A stretch of 64,000 nucleotides of DNA from Neostapfia colusana (taxonomy: Eukaryota > Streptophyta > Magnoliopsida > Poales > Poaceae), in assembly GCA_030760725.1 (NCBI GenBank), contig JASWHV010000012.1:50809652-50873651 (forward strand), read 5' to 3'. Numbering within the stretch: position 1 is the first letter of the stretch; each line of letters opens with the position of its first letter. Shown here piece by piece: positions 54,055 to 64,000 of this stretch. The translations under genes and the position numbers were made by a program. Below the pieces are notes generated by a model, which was not told where the DNA came from, did no database searches, and worked only from the letters and a program-made list of their open reading frames with translations.

Positions 54055-56564
54055 TGCGCTGATCTTGTTCCACCGCCTCCGGGGAATCACGCAGGTGCAG
54101 AAAACTCGATAGATTGCGCCCTAGACACAGCTCCGACGAGCATCGCCGCTGTTCCATCTCGGACCTCATCGCCGACCACCTTCCAGGACCTCCGAGCTGA
54201 AGAAAAACCCCGAGGTGAGATCCCCGACCTCCCCTCTACCGATCTATGCCATGAAATCCCAGTTTTAGGAAGAATAGACGAAGATCCGAAGTTTTCCGGC
54301 GAGATCGCCGCCTCCCGCCGCCGCGCGCCGCCGGGCAGCGCCGCCCGCGCTCGGTCAGAGCGACGTGGCCGCTTGTGCGCCATCTATTTTAAATTGCACG
54401 GTGGAATTAAAACCCGCGCGTACCGGTTGGGCGATCTAATCTGAGCCATCTGTTTTAAATCGGACGGTCCATGTCGGCCCCGCGTTATAAAGGCCGGGAT
54501 TCTTACGCGCTACCCCCTGGGGATCTCGGAAAATACGAGCTAGCCGCGGAAACTTCTGATCTAGCCCCTGGAACTTCAGAAATTCATGTAAATTCATTTA
54601 AAAATCAGTTTTAGCCCCTAGACTTAATAAAATTTAGGAAAACCCCTCTGTTATGTGTAGTTAGACCCCTGGAAATTTAAGAAATAATATAATAGACCCT
54701 GTAGTGGGGTGGGTTTACCTTTTTAACCCTATATGATATTAAATTTAGGAATTTGAATATGTGATTAGGATTTAAAAGTTAAAAGGTGAGACAAACACAT
54801 TGTAAATTCAAATTTAAACTCTCCTAGCACTTGGAAAACTTTAGAATGAGTTAAAAGTAGATTTTAAGCTGAAATGAATCTGTTTAGTTGATTGTTCACA
54901 TTTAATTAGTTATAGGGACACATTTTTAGGTTAGGGAATAATTCTGAAAATTTGTAAAATAAATTTAAACTAGTTCACATCAGAGGAGAAGTTCCAAAAT
55001 ATATTATTTAATATTTTAGATCAGAACCTATTCTGTTTAGATGATATGCCCTACTATTTAATATTAAAATTTACTTTTAGTCATAGAAAATAAATCTAGA
55101 AAATATAGGAAAATAGGTGTGCATGACTAGAAAATGATAAAAATCCAAAGACTTCAGTTTAGGATTGGTAGAAGATCTGAAAACCCATTTGAACTAGGAA
55201 ATTACCTTCCATGCAAACTTGGTAGCTAAAGAGTGTATTAAAGGATTTGTTTAAATTGGAAATTCATATATAGTGTGCAAACAGAAATCTGAATACAAAA
55301 GTTAGAAATCATATGCACATGTTTAAAAGTGCATGTAAGCCAAAAATCAACACACATAGAGTAACCACAACACTTAGAAAGGTGAATGACTTTCATAGAT
55401 GTGAATGTGTGGTTTGTATGAAGTGAAAGTGTGAACTATGTCTTATGGATTGTTGTCTTCTTTTGCTATGTGTGTTGGCATGAATAGAACCTGCCCCAGA
55501 GCAAGTTCTTCCCTTCCAAGACCATGACTTTCCATTCTCAGAGCAGCAAGAAGAAGGCAAGTGTCCTTGACCACTTTGATCCTATGCTAGGACGTGTAGA
55601 TAGAATTATTTGCATTGTCAATTGAAATATGAAACCCATGATAGGAAGTTTCCCTAGAATTGCATTATCTTGTTTCCTTGTAGCTTGGGTTGGGAATTAC
55701 TTTATCATGTTATTTATTCATATTACTTGTGCTTAGCCATGCTTAGAATGGGATAATTGGGATATGAGATCATCAGTTTATTTACCATACTCTTGAATGA
55801 GATATTATGAGTTATGTAGAGGTAGGGATCGAGGCAAGTTGGATGATTTGGTTGGTGCTGGGTGCACGAGACTCGGGTTTTTGTTTAGTACTTGCCTGGA
55901 TCCTAAGGACCGGTTCATGGAGCATGTAACCTGGCTTTACCGTGCCAACCACATGCTGAGATGGGGCAGCTTGGCCAATTAATTAGGTGTATCCCCGGCG
56001 TTGTATGGGTGTGTTGGATGGTGCGGGGAATAGGTGTCAGCTGGACTACCATATGAACTGCAAGGCTCAAGAGGGGGCCACTGCAGCGGGGTTGGAGCCT
56101 CTTGTATGCTGTTAGGGGTGAAACCTCAGTGGGCCCATGCTCATCGGGAATCCCTTTGTAAAGGCTTCGTAGTGATCTCCTGGCTACACACCTGTGAAGT
56201 GTGAATGTGGTTCGTGATTAGAGGATGATGACTTTGGATGTTGTGGATGTTAGGCGGGGAGCTTAACATTGGAAATGGTGTTATGGTTATTGGGTTATGA
56301 TGATGGGATGGGAGATTGGGACTATTTCACCTGTGTAGTAAGGTAGGTGCTTAATAAGCTAAGGTGGTATGCAATAATTGCGTAGTGCTTCAACCCTGAG
56401 TTCAACCTCTCCTTGTTCTAGCCATGCATGACATAACTTTCCCACACTTTCTGAGTACCATCGGTACTCAACCTTGCATATTTGTTGGTTTATATTGCTG
56501 CTCAGGTCAAGAGAATGATGTGGTGTTTAATGATCAAGACTTTGGACCCGAAGAAGGCTTCTAG
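54055..56564 (+). CDS. A2 3' LTR-resident reading frame, three predicted exons
   Basis: Exons 54055-54214 (160 nt, open after TAA, GT donor CCCCGAG/GTGAGATCC), 55488-55556 (69 nt, acceptor ATGAATAG, GC donor AGAAG/GCAAGT) and 56506-56564 (59 nt, acceptor GCTCAG, ending TAG). Lengths and phases are identical to A1, and no stop has arisen in either copy. The product would be about 95 residues, Pro/Ser/Thr-rich then acidic, with TFQDLRAEEKP, EPAPEQVLPFQDHDFPF and QENDVVFNDQDFGPEEGF. It would be the first frame in the genomic RNA. No in-frame ATG is seen in exon 1. Function unknown. Confidence 0.47.
56452..56470 (+). other. A2 3' LTR hairpin
   Basis: TGAGTACC-ATC-GGTACTCA, perfect 8-bp stem 35 nt before the predicted acceptor at 56505. 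Confidence 0.6.
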
Positions 56565-56806
56565 GTTCATGGAGTCCCCCCGGGCAACGCCTGTGACGGA
56601 GACCACAAGAATAATATTCCACTGCTATTATATTTACCTGTTATGAACTTATTATTGTCCATCGACACATATTCTATGTAAGACTTATTCGATACATGGC
56701 TTGTAATAAATGATGCTTCACTATTTGTCATCACATGTATGAGAAAATGATCCTGGCATACATGTGATATTCACTCGGTTGTTCTTCGGAGAAACCGGGT
56801 GTGACA

Positions 56807-58813
56807 GAAATCCCCGAGAACTGTTCACGAGGTACAGAGTTTCCTCGGACTCGCGGGATATTATCGGAGGTTCATTCCGAACTTTTCAAAGATTGCCAAG
56901 CCTATGACAGAGCTTCTAAAGAAGGCTACCAAATATGTTTGGAGTCCAGCATGTGAAGCAGTTTTCAAGGCATTTGTAAAGCACCTGACATCAGCACCGG
57001 TTTTGGTGCAGCCAGACACAACAAAACCGTTTGATGTGTACTGCGATGCATCCGGCATTGGGCTCGGATGTGTGCTGATGCAAGACCGAAGAGTGGTCGC
57101 GTATGGGTCACGGAAGCTTAGAAACCATGAGCAGAATTATCCAACTCACGACTTGGAGCTCGCTGCCGTGGTACTTGCACTGAAAATGTAGAGGCACTAC
57201 CTACTCGGTAACCTCGTACATTTATATACCGACCACAAGAGCCTCAAGTACATATTCACTCAGAAGGAGCTGAATATGAGGCAGCAAAGATGGTTAGAGT
57301 TGATCAAGGATTACAAAATAGAGATCCATTATCACCACGGCAAGTCAAACGTAGTGGAAGATGCGCTGAGCCGCAAGTCACACGTCAACATTCTGACCAT
57401 CACACCATTCGAAGAGAGCGAACCACCACTGCATGTGATTCCACACGGAGCTCTCTACAACTTAGCTTTGATCCCCACCATCCGTGAAGAGGTAGCGGCA
57501 GCTCAGAAATATGACAAGGGTATGTCGCATTTGCGGAGACGTATAGACAGTGGGGAGCTTAAATGTTTCCGAAAAGACGGAGACGGCGTCGTATGGTTCA
57601 AGGACCGGATCGTCGTACCCCGTAACCCGGAGTTACGGAATAAAATTTTTGATGAGGCTCACTTGTCAAAATTTTCTATTCACCCCGGCAGCAACAAAAT
57701 TTGTCAAGAACCCAGAAGCAAGTTTTGGTGGACACGGATGAAGTGGGAGATCGCCAAGTACGTGTCCGAGTGTGATACATGTTGAAGGGTGAAGGCAGAT
57801 CATATGCGGAAACCAGGACTGCTACAACCACTGGGCGTTCCTGCCTGGAAGTGGGAGAACATGAGCATGGACTTCATCGTCGGTTTGCCCACCACTTTTC
57901 AGAAACATGATTCTGTGTGGGTAATCGTCGACCGGCTCACCAAAGTTGCCCATTTCATTCCGGTCAACACCAACTACAACGTCAAGAAGTATGCTGAACT
58001 GTATATCTCACAGATCCTATGCATGTACGGCGTACCCTGTACCATCATATCAGATCGGGGCACTTTATTTGTGTCCCGTTTTTGGGAGCAGCTACACGCT
58101 GCAGTGGGGACGAAGCTGATCCGTAGTTCAGCGTACCACCCGCAGACAGATGGGCAAACCGAGCGGGCAAATCAGATTCTAGAATATATGCTACGAGCTT
58201 GCGCTATCAACCACGGCAAGAATTGGGATGATCACTTGCCGTTAGCCGAGTTCTCGTACAACAATGGGTACCAAGCCAGCATCAAGATGGCGCCTTACGA
58301 GGCGTTATAGGGAGAAAATGCCGCACGCCATTGAATTGGTGTGAGTCTGGTTAAAGGGTCACCTTCGGGATTGATCTCGTCAACAACACGGAGGAAAAGG
58401 TTCGGCTGATTCAAGCGAACCTAAAAGCCGCCCAATCCCGGCAGAAACAATATGCGGACCGGAGAAGACGCCCATTACAATTCGAAGTCGGGGATCACGT
58501 ATACCTACGTGTGTCTCCAATGAAGGGCGTGAACAGATTCGTGGTGAGAGTAAAGTTGGCACCCCGATCCATCGGTCCATTTCAGATTACCGAAAGATGT
58601 GGATCAGTAGCATACTGGCTGAAATTACCAGACGCACTTTCCGGTGTGCACGACTTCTTTCACATTTCCCAGCTGAAGAAGTGTCTTAAGCTATCAACTA
58701 CCATTCAGCTGGAGGACATAGAAGAACTGAAACCGGATCTCACATATCGGGAGGAACCGGTTCAGATTAGAGATGAAAAGGCCCGAACCACATGCAACCG
58801 TATGTTGTGGTTC
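56807..58813 (+). pseudogene. pol: B2: RT end, RNase H, integrase and partial chromodomain of a B-like element
   Basis: Starts at the A2 insertion site with the RT-RNase H linker (SFLGLAGYYRRFIPNFSK). RNase H YCDASGIGLG near 57040; TDHKSLKYIF near 57230; integrase zinc domain near 57675-57785; DDE core about 57860-58200; chromodomain start to about 58810. Stops at 57189-57191, 57783-57785, 58308-58310 and 58352-58354. The chromodomain is cut short and joined to the LTR start at TGTAAA, so the C-terminus and polypurine tract are deleted. Close to B1 in sequence; the 5' half is not in the window. Confidence 0.9.
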
Positions 58814-59677
58814 TGTAAAATCCCCAAAAGTGGTAGCAAGAAAATTCAGCTCATATACACTTATGAAAAATGAGGGGAATTAAAACTTTGAATTATAATA
58901 AGTGTGAGTTCAAAGTGAGGGTTTTGACTTCCCAAAACTTCCAAACATGGAGATCTAAATGCACAACTTGGATCTTTATAGTCCAAATATTCAACCTTCC
59001 AAATTTCAGCTCATTTGGAGGGGTATTAATATTTGTTTGGGATTAAAAGGAGAAGCCCTCTAATCTGAATTTCAAATTCAGTTTCAAATTCCAATTCCCT
59101 CAATTTGAAAATTTGGTTTTACAAAGGTGTTCTCCACCTTTTAATAAGCAGCCATGCCAAAAATTGGGAACTTTGGAGCTGGTTTGCTATATTTTTGAGG
59201 CAATACAAAGTGGAGAATTCAAACTCCTTTTCAAATTCAAATGATCAATCCACATCCAATTTTCACACCCGAATTCAAACTATTTGAATTCAGCAAATTC
59301 AAACTATGACTTGGGGTTGAAGTCAAGTCTTTAATGTTGAGTTGCTGGTGGGAAAATATCAGAAAAAGTTGATTAAACAAAGAGGGGAGGTGGGGCCCAT
59401 TTGTCAGCCACCCACAGGAGCTACCGCCTTTGCTCCATTCGGTCAAACAGCAGGGGTGCGACAGCTCCCGTATCCGACCCCCGCCCGAGGTGTGCCGCGC
59501 CACCTCCTGTTTCTGCCGCCTACTTGATCGTCCGCGCGTGCCACAGTCCCAGCACAACCCCCCTTGCTCTCTCGGCCGTTCACCGACGTGTTTTCCCTGT
59601 TCCCTGCTCAGTTCACGTAGCCTCGGCCGCCGCTCGGTTGATCTGCGTCGCCGTCCATCATCGAGACCACTCCGACG

Positions 59678-62620
59678 TTGTCACGACCGGTTGAGGTCGT
59701 AGGAAGGTGCGCAAGGCCCTCTAGTTTCTCTCTGACAACAGCCCCTGTCGTTCCTACGAGCTGGTCCCGAGAACTGAGCCTAAGTTCATCGTTCCACTTT
59801 CCAGCTTGCCGCCAAGACGCCGCACCGTCGACCGGCCACCTCTGGCTCGTTCACGCTCGTCCAACCGGTGTTCTAGGTGCGTTGTCGACCCTTCTTGCTG
59901 TCCTCCAAGTTTGGAGCTAGGTCATAGTCTAGGTTGGCCGGAATTCGAGGTTTGTCACCGGCGGTTCCTCGGAACCTAGTTGAAAGAAAACGGGAAATTC
60001 CAGGGCCATATTGGGTTGGGGCTCACAAGAGTCTAGGCATAGGTTCTCCAAGCCATGACGACCCTTCTCGAGCAAACGGCAAGCAAATCCATGCAGAGTC
60101 CGAAGAGTTCTTCGTGTTTTTCCTCACGGCGGGGAAGAACCACTTCGGTCGCACGGTGAAGTCGTGTTTCCGGTCGTTTTCCGAGGGATCAGGGTAGTGT
60201 TCCGAGCTCCCCAGGTCACGGTGGTGCTGTAGGACCCAACCGCGGTCGGTTTCCGAGCTTGCCGGGCGAACACCATGTCGCCGGAGTCGCCCGAGTTACT
60301 GCCACCGTCGGGGAGGTATTTCCGGCCAGTTAGCGCCGCCACCGAGCTCACCAAAATGTTCCTCGTCGGGTTTTAGGCACAGGCGGCGAGGGTTGAGCCG
60401 TTTGAGGCACGGGACAGCCGTTCCGGCGAGGCACGGTCACTTCTCCCACGAGGAGGCCGGCCGGGCGCGAGGTTGAAAAAGGTGGGGGCCTGCCCCACCT
60501 GTCAGTGGCACCAGGGAGGCGCCGGATCGGCTTGTGGCGCCGGATCTGGTGCGGCTGCGTGGGAATAACCCCGTAGCCCCTGGTGTTGCTAAAATCTGAC
60601 TGGCCCAAATTAAAACAGTGGGCCCAGTTTCAATTATTTGAAGTTTCTATTAGGGAAATAATTCCAGAAATTAGCTGATCTTTACAAGGCTATAACTTTT
60701 TGTAGAAAACTCCAAAAAGAGTGAGACCAATTTTGTTGGATTCCACATGAGGAGTACTTCACAGAGAAACCAAATTTTGGCTATGAAAATGCCCAGGAAT
60801 TTCTGTAGAATTGTTTTTAGTAAATATTTTAGGGATTTATTACAGGAGCAATTCTTTATGAAATATTCCCAAATTTGGGTAGCAAATCCTCTTCATAGAT
60901 ACTAATCTCCAGTAAAAATTTGGGCTGCATTGGAGGTCAATTGCTGGGTCAAATTACCTTCTCAAGTTCAGCCTTTATTTGAAAATTCAAATTTAAACAG
61001 CAGCTTTTTCAGAACTCCTGTCTAAGTTCAAAAATTCATATCTCTCTGATGGTAGCTCCAAAAATGGTGAAACAAATTTTGTTAGAACCATGGAGACTTA
61101 CCCTAATCAGATCTTCCACTATTAGCTATGTCAAAGCTCCTGATTTGGGCTCAAAAATTCAGATAGGCATTGTACTGTAGGAATTTTAAAGACTACATTA
61201 TGCAATGACATGTCTCCAAATTTGGCTCAAGTCATCCTTAGAGAGTCTAGTATCCACTGTAAAATTCCCAAAGCCAATTAAGGATCCTAAATAGCAGTAG
61301 TATGAATAGAAGTCCAATTCTTGTAAATCCTTAATACTTATACATGTATTTTATTACATTTCATAATAGTGACCGAAGTTGAGGACGCACCGGAGCCCTT
61401 GGACGTCCTCCCACCAGAAGCTGACTTTCCGTTTAACTCGCAACCAGGCAAGCCCCGGTTTGCACTTAAGTACCTTTTATAAAGTTTTCATTTGTATCAT
61501 TTATGTCTAGGTTGAATGTTTGCATTAGAGTTAGGGTGATTGAAACCCCACTTGCATAGCCTCTTAAAATCCTATGGTGGGTTGGGTAGTTTACAGACTC
61601 GATGAGTAGAGAATGCCATGCTAATGTTTAGGATCTCGGTAGAAGTCGAGTGGTTGGAAGCTACTCGCGAGATAGTACTTATTACACGGAATGGAAAGAG
61701 GTAGAAAATGGCTTAAGTTATGAAAATGAGACCCAGCAGGGGGGATAGGAAGCAGTGAGCAGAGGTCTCACGTGCGTAGCCCTGTTGGCGTCGGTTGAGG
61801 ACCGTCCGTGTGCGGCCCTGCTGGACAAGTATCAAACAGTACCGGATGCATACTGGCATATGGGAACCAGGAAACCGATGTAATTGGTTAACCTGGGTGT
61901 CGAGCCTTACCCAACCGTAAATAGGAGTGGGTTGAGGGTAGCAAGGTGTAATCTGCCGGTGGGCACAGTCACGCTCCACGCGGGGACCTCCTACCCGTTA
62001 CGGATGGACCGGTTCGGCATTTGGGTTGCCTTTGAAAGGTTGTTGCATACAACAGAGTAGGAAGGGGTGTGGAATCACGCTTCTGAAAGTGGGTGTATGT
62101 GACGTGTTATCTGGGTGTGTCTTGATTGCAATCACCGTCCCTCGCGGTTATTTGAGTACCCGCTTGTTCACTGCGCTGTGACGTAGTAAGAAGTGAAATA
62201 AGCCAACTGAAAATGCTGTATTGATCTTAATGTCTTGAATACCTTGATTGCTGTAGATATAGAGCTAATTAAGTTTATATTCCACTTTGGGCATCTCCAC
62301 ATCGGGGGAAAGCGTTTCTTGTTTGATTGTGGACTTCCGATGTGAGGGCTGCCTAAGGCACATGAATCTGCTGCTATAAAACTGAAAGTAAGGACCAACT
62401 TATAGGCGTGTCTTTGTCGCAAATTCCTTTTCCCATCTTACATATCCTTGCACGTAGAGTTCCATGCCTAGGGTTGACGGTTAAGTCTTGCTGAGCCTTC
62501 GTGCTCACGGTTGCAATATTTGAGCTGTGTGCAGGTGAGAGTTATGAGGAAGGTTCCGAGGACGAGGCGATGCCCCCGTCGGGGTACACGGCCGAGCTGG
62601 AGCCATGCACGCCGCCGTGA
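59678..62620 (+). CDS. B2 LTR-resident reading frame, three predicted exons
   Basis: Exon 1 is open from at least 59678 to 59876 (donor TTCTAG/GTGCG, phase 1). Exon 2 is 61370-61447 (78 nt, acceptor CATAATAG, GC donor CCAG/GCAAGC). Exon 3 is 62535-62620 (86 nt, acceptor GTGTGCAG, ending TGA). All phases agree. Exon 2 encodes EDAPEPLDVLPPEADFPF, comparable with A2 EPAPEQVLPFQDHDFPF. Exon 3 is acidic and contains PPSGYTAELEPCTPP, comparable with B4. Start codon unresolved. Confidence 0.45.
62492..62507 (+). other. B2 LTR hairpin before predicted splice acceptor
   Basis: TGAGC-CTTCGT-GCTCA in the context CTTGCTGAG...CTCACGGTTGC, 27 nt before GTGCAG/GTGAG. The fifth pair is C-G where families A and C have T-A. 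Confidence 0.55.
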
Positions 62621-62879
62621 TCTCCGGTTACTTGCGGCTAGTGTGTTGCGTCCCCGGGCTGGATGGCTGCACTTTTGCTTAGTTAGGATTTGAGAGCAAC
62701 TATGTATATAACTTCTGCTGTTAATTAGGTTTTGTAAAAAGACTTCCGCTGTTTTATATCAAATAAAAGTTTGTATGTTATCCTTTATGCTTTTCGTGTG
62801 TGCTGTTGGGTGCCGCATCGCACGGCACCACCCTATGCGATCCTGGAGTGGGTGAACCACGGGGTGGTCCCCACAGACG

Positions 62880-62892
62880 TGGTATCAGAGCC
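62880..62892 (+). other. Primer-binding site after the B2 LTR
   Basis: TGGTATCAGAGCC four bases after the LTR end; initiator Met tRNA type. Confidence 0.9.
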
Positions 62893-64000
62893 GCATTGAG
62901 AATAGCACGCTCGAAAAGAGCTTATTTTGAAAACATAGAAGTAGTCGAGTGAGGATTAGTCTTTAAGCCCGCATAAGGTCTATGATAGTAGTAGTTACTA
63001 AGGTGGAAAAGCTAACTTATGTGTTATATATTCTGTAACGATGCTCCGACGTCAGGTAAGAGGTAAGGTACGCCACCGCAGGCGGATCAATTGCGGTAAC
63101 TCCCCATACGAGTAATAGTATGGTATGGTATACCGTGGCTTGGCACGGTAGTGAATATGAGTCTCTGAACCTCTCAATGGTTCTGAGAGCATATGAAAAC
63201 GCTGATCTCCAGCGTGCTTTAGGCAAAAGTGAGAATACCCCATCGTGTGGTAAGCAACACGATAGTATGCAACTCTTGAACGTTCAATGTTCAAAGGGCC
63301 ATACGCAGCGCTCGCCATCGGCGTGCCTCAACGGTCATGAGGCAGTAGGTGGTATCCGTTGGGTTGATAAAATTCCCAACCGTGACGACCCGTTCGCGCT
63401 CTACTCGGGTTCCCCGTCGTGTGGTGTGAAAACACGACCATGTACCTTGAGACGTGGCTTGACTCAAGGACGATCCGTATGGCAATGATACGGACCGTAT
63501 GTTTTTACTATGATATGGAACTGCCTGCAATGTTAAAACCTTTGTGTGCATCATTATTGTGTGTTCTTCTGCAGGTACATTAACCACGTTAGTGCATGAC
63601 GTGTAGAAACCGTTTGTGAGTGACGACTTTAGTTCCACCATTTGACACGTATATGCCGGAATACCGGTTTAGGATTTTTCTTTGGTGAGGAAACGTAGTA
63701 CCGACTGCATAAAAGTTATTTTCAAAGAAAAGAGTCACAATAAAGTTTAGAAATTCATTTAGGGGTTAGTAAACTCCTATATTGAACTAAGAGTCAATTG
63801 GGAGTATAGATTCAATCTCAAAAACTTAGGAACAATCTCCCCTGTTTTCGGCAGAAATTTTGCTGAAATTGAACAGGGCATAACTTAATATTGGTTGAAC
63901 CAATGGAGGTGTGGGATACCATTCTGGAAAGGTTTGGAAGTCCTCTACAACTTTTTTTTTTGTAGAGCTCCAGAACAAAATCTCCCTCCAAAGGTATGAA
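62893..64000 (+). other. 5' leader of the element following the B2 LTR, runs off the window
   Basis: No gag is reached. A possible intron runs from CGTCAG/GTAAGAGG (about 63057) to TTCTGCAG/GTACATT (about 63573). Inside it lies the hairpin array (63104-63494). An ORF at 63120-63488 overlaps that array and I do not accept it as coding. From 63600 on the sequence is AT-rich with nothing recognisable. Confidence 0.6.
63104..63494 (+). repeat. Array of eleven short perfect hairpins
   Basis: Consecutive non-overlapping inverted repeats with 6-7 bp perfect stems: 63104-63123, 63131-63150 (TACCGTG/CACGGTA), 63171-63189, 63199-63215 (ACGCTG/CAGCGT), 63242-63263 (ATCGTGT/ACACGAT), 63276-63294, 63324-63344 (TGCCTCA/TGAGGCA), 63358-63380, 63416-63438 (GTCGTGT/ACACGAC), 63445-63469 (CCTTGAG/CTCAAGG), 63474-63494 (TCCGTAT/ATACGGA). 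Loops are 5-13 nt. Far denser than expected by chance. Confidence 0.7.

Larger units (their letters stand above)
35986..56806 (+). mobile_element. A2: plus-strand sister of A1, with element C nested in it
   Basis: A-type LTR remnant 35986-37282, PBS, extra ORF, gag, pol, polypurine tract and a complete 3' LTR 53542-56806 (3265 bp). Element C (39261-50172) interrupts it between the gag zinc knuckle and the protease. About 2 kb is missing from the 5' end of its 5' LTR. It sits in the RNase H region of B2; GAAAT at 56807-56811 would be one target duplication. Confidence 0.9.
53542..56806 (+). repeat. A2 3' LTR, complete
   Basis: 3265 bp, TGTAACACCCC to GGGTGTGACA. TATATAAA box at 53937-53944. 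It contains the LTR-resident exons and hairpin. An AATAAA lies at about 56705. The AT-rich stretch 54600-55450 and 55620-56400 show nothing coding. Confidence 0.93.
58814..62875 (+). repeat. B2 LTR, followed by a PBS
   Basis: About 4062 bp from TGTAAAATCCCC to GGTCCCCACA. It has an AT-rich U3, GTGGGGCCCATTTGTCAG near 59390, a GC-rich leader (59440-60600) and exons and hairpin of the LTR-resident frame. 60600-61320 is AT-rich with nothing coding. AAATAAAAG lies near 62760. PBS follows, so it served as a 5' LTR for the sequence to its right. Confidence 0.85.

Noticed and set aside
33146..62875. B5 and B2 LTRs as the two ends of one element holding A2
   Set aside because: The two LTRs are too different, including in their exon segments, to be a pair created by one insertion.
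63120..63488. 122-codon ORF near the window end
   Set aside because: It coincides with the hairpin array, shows no domain and probably lies in an intron of the leader.

Overview
The window is a block of nested transposable elements from a plant nuclear genome, almost certainly a grass (Poaceae). The long-LTR Ty3/gypsy chromoviruses, the short Reina-like chromovirus and the CACTA element with ACGACGG-type subterminal repeats are all typical of large grass genomes. I see no ordinary host gene, rRNA or tRNA. The grass assignment is inference from element types; I cannot name a species.

Layout. 1-9960: element A1, a Tekay/Del-type chromovirus on the minus strand (3' LTR cut by the window edge, internal region, complete 5' LTR). 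It sits in the gag of B1, a second Tekay-type element on the plus strand (9961-18961, with LTR 18962-23212). B1 is split again by D, a nearly intact 5.2-kb Reina-like chromovirus (12618-17825, 408-bp LTRs, TSD GCATG). The B1 LTR is followed by a primer-binding site and the 5' end of another internal region (23213-23848), a tandem arrangement. 23849-33145 is a minus-strand LTR of a related family (B4), carrying a 5.7-kb CACTA transposon (24105-29832, TSD TCA) with a ten-exon TnpA-like gene. 33146-35985 is another related LTR (B5), facing the other way and cut off. 35986-56806 is A2, a plus-strand sister of A1, with a third Tekay-type element C nested inside it (39261-50172, TSD CCATG). 56807-62875 is the 3' part and LTR of a B-like element (B2), again followed by a primer-binding site and a leader region that runs to the window end.

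The elements share one plan: TATA box early in a 3-4 kb LTR, then a long transcribed LTR leader, PBS complementary to initiator Met tRNA, in some families an extra ORF, then gag-protease-RT-RNase H-integrase-chromodomain, and a polypurine tract. All gag-pol frames here are broken, mostly by single nonsense changes, so none of these copies looks autonomous as it stands.

Three things stand out beyond routine annotation. First, the extra ORF between PBS and gag in family A begins with a collinear copy of the histone H3 tail around K9 (TARKSTGG at the right distance from the Met), and the following gag ORF begins MAGRGKG, like H2A/H4 tails; the same elements end in a chromodomain. Second, the long LTRs of families A, B-like and C contain a conserved spliced-looking reading frame for a small acidic protein, with a GC-AG intron and preserved exon phases, plus a covarying hairpin just before the last predicted splice acceptor. 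Third, the C LTR carries an array of about eleven ACGTG-type units at about 56-bp spacing upstream of its TATA box, and the leader near the window end holds eleven consecutive short perfect hairpins.
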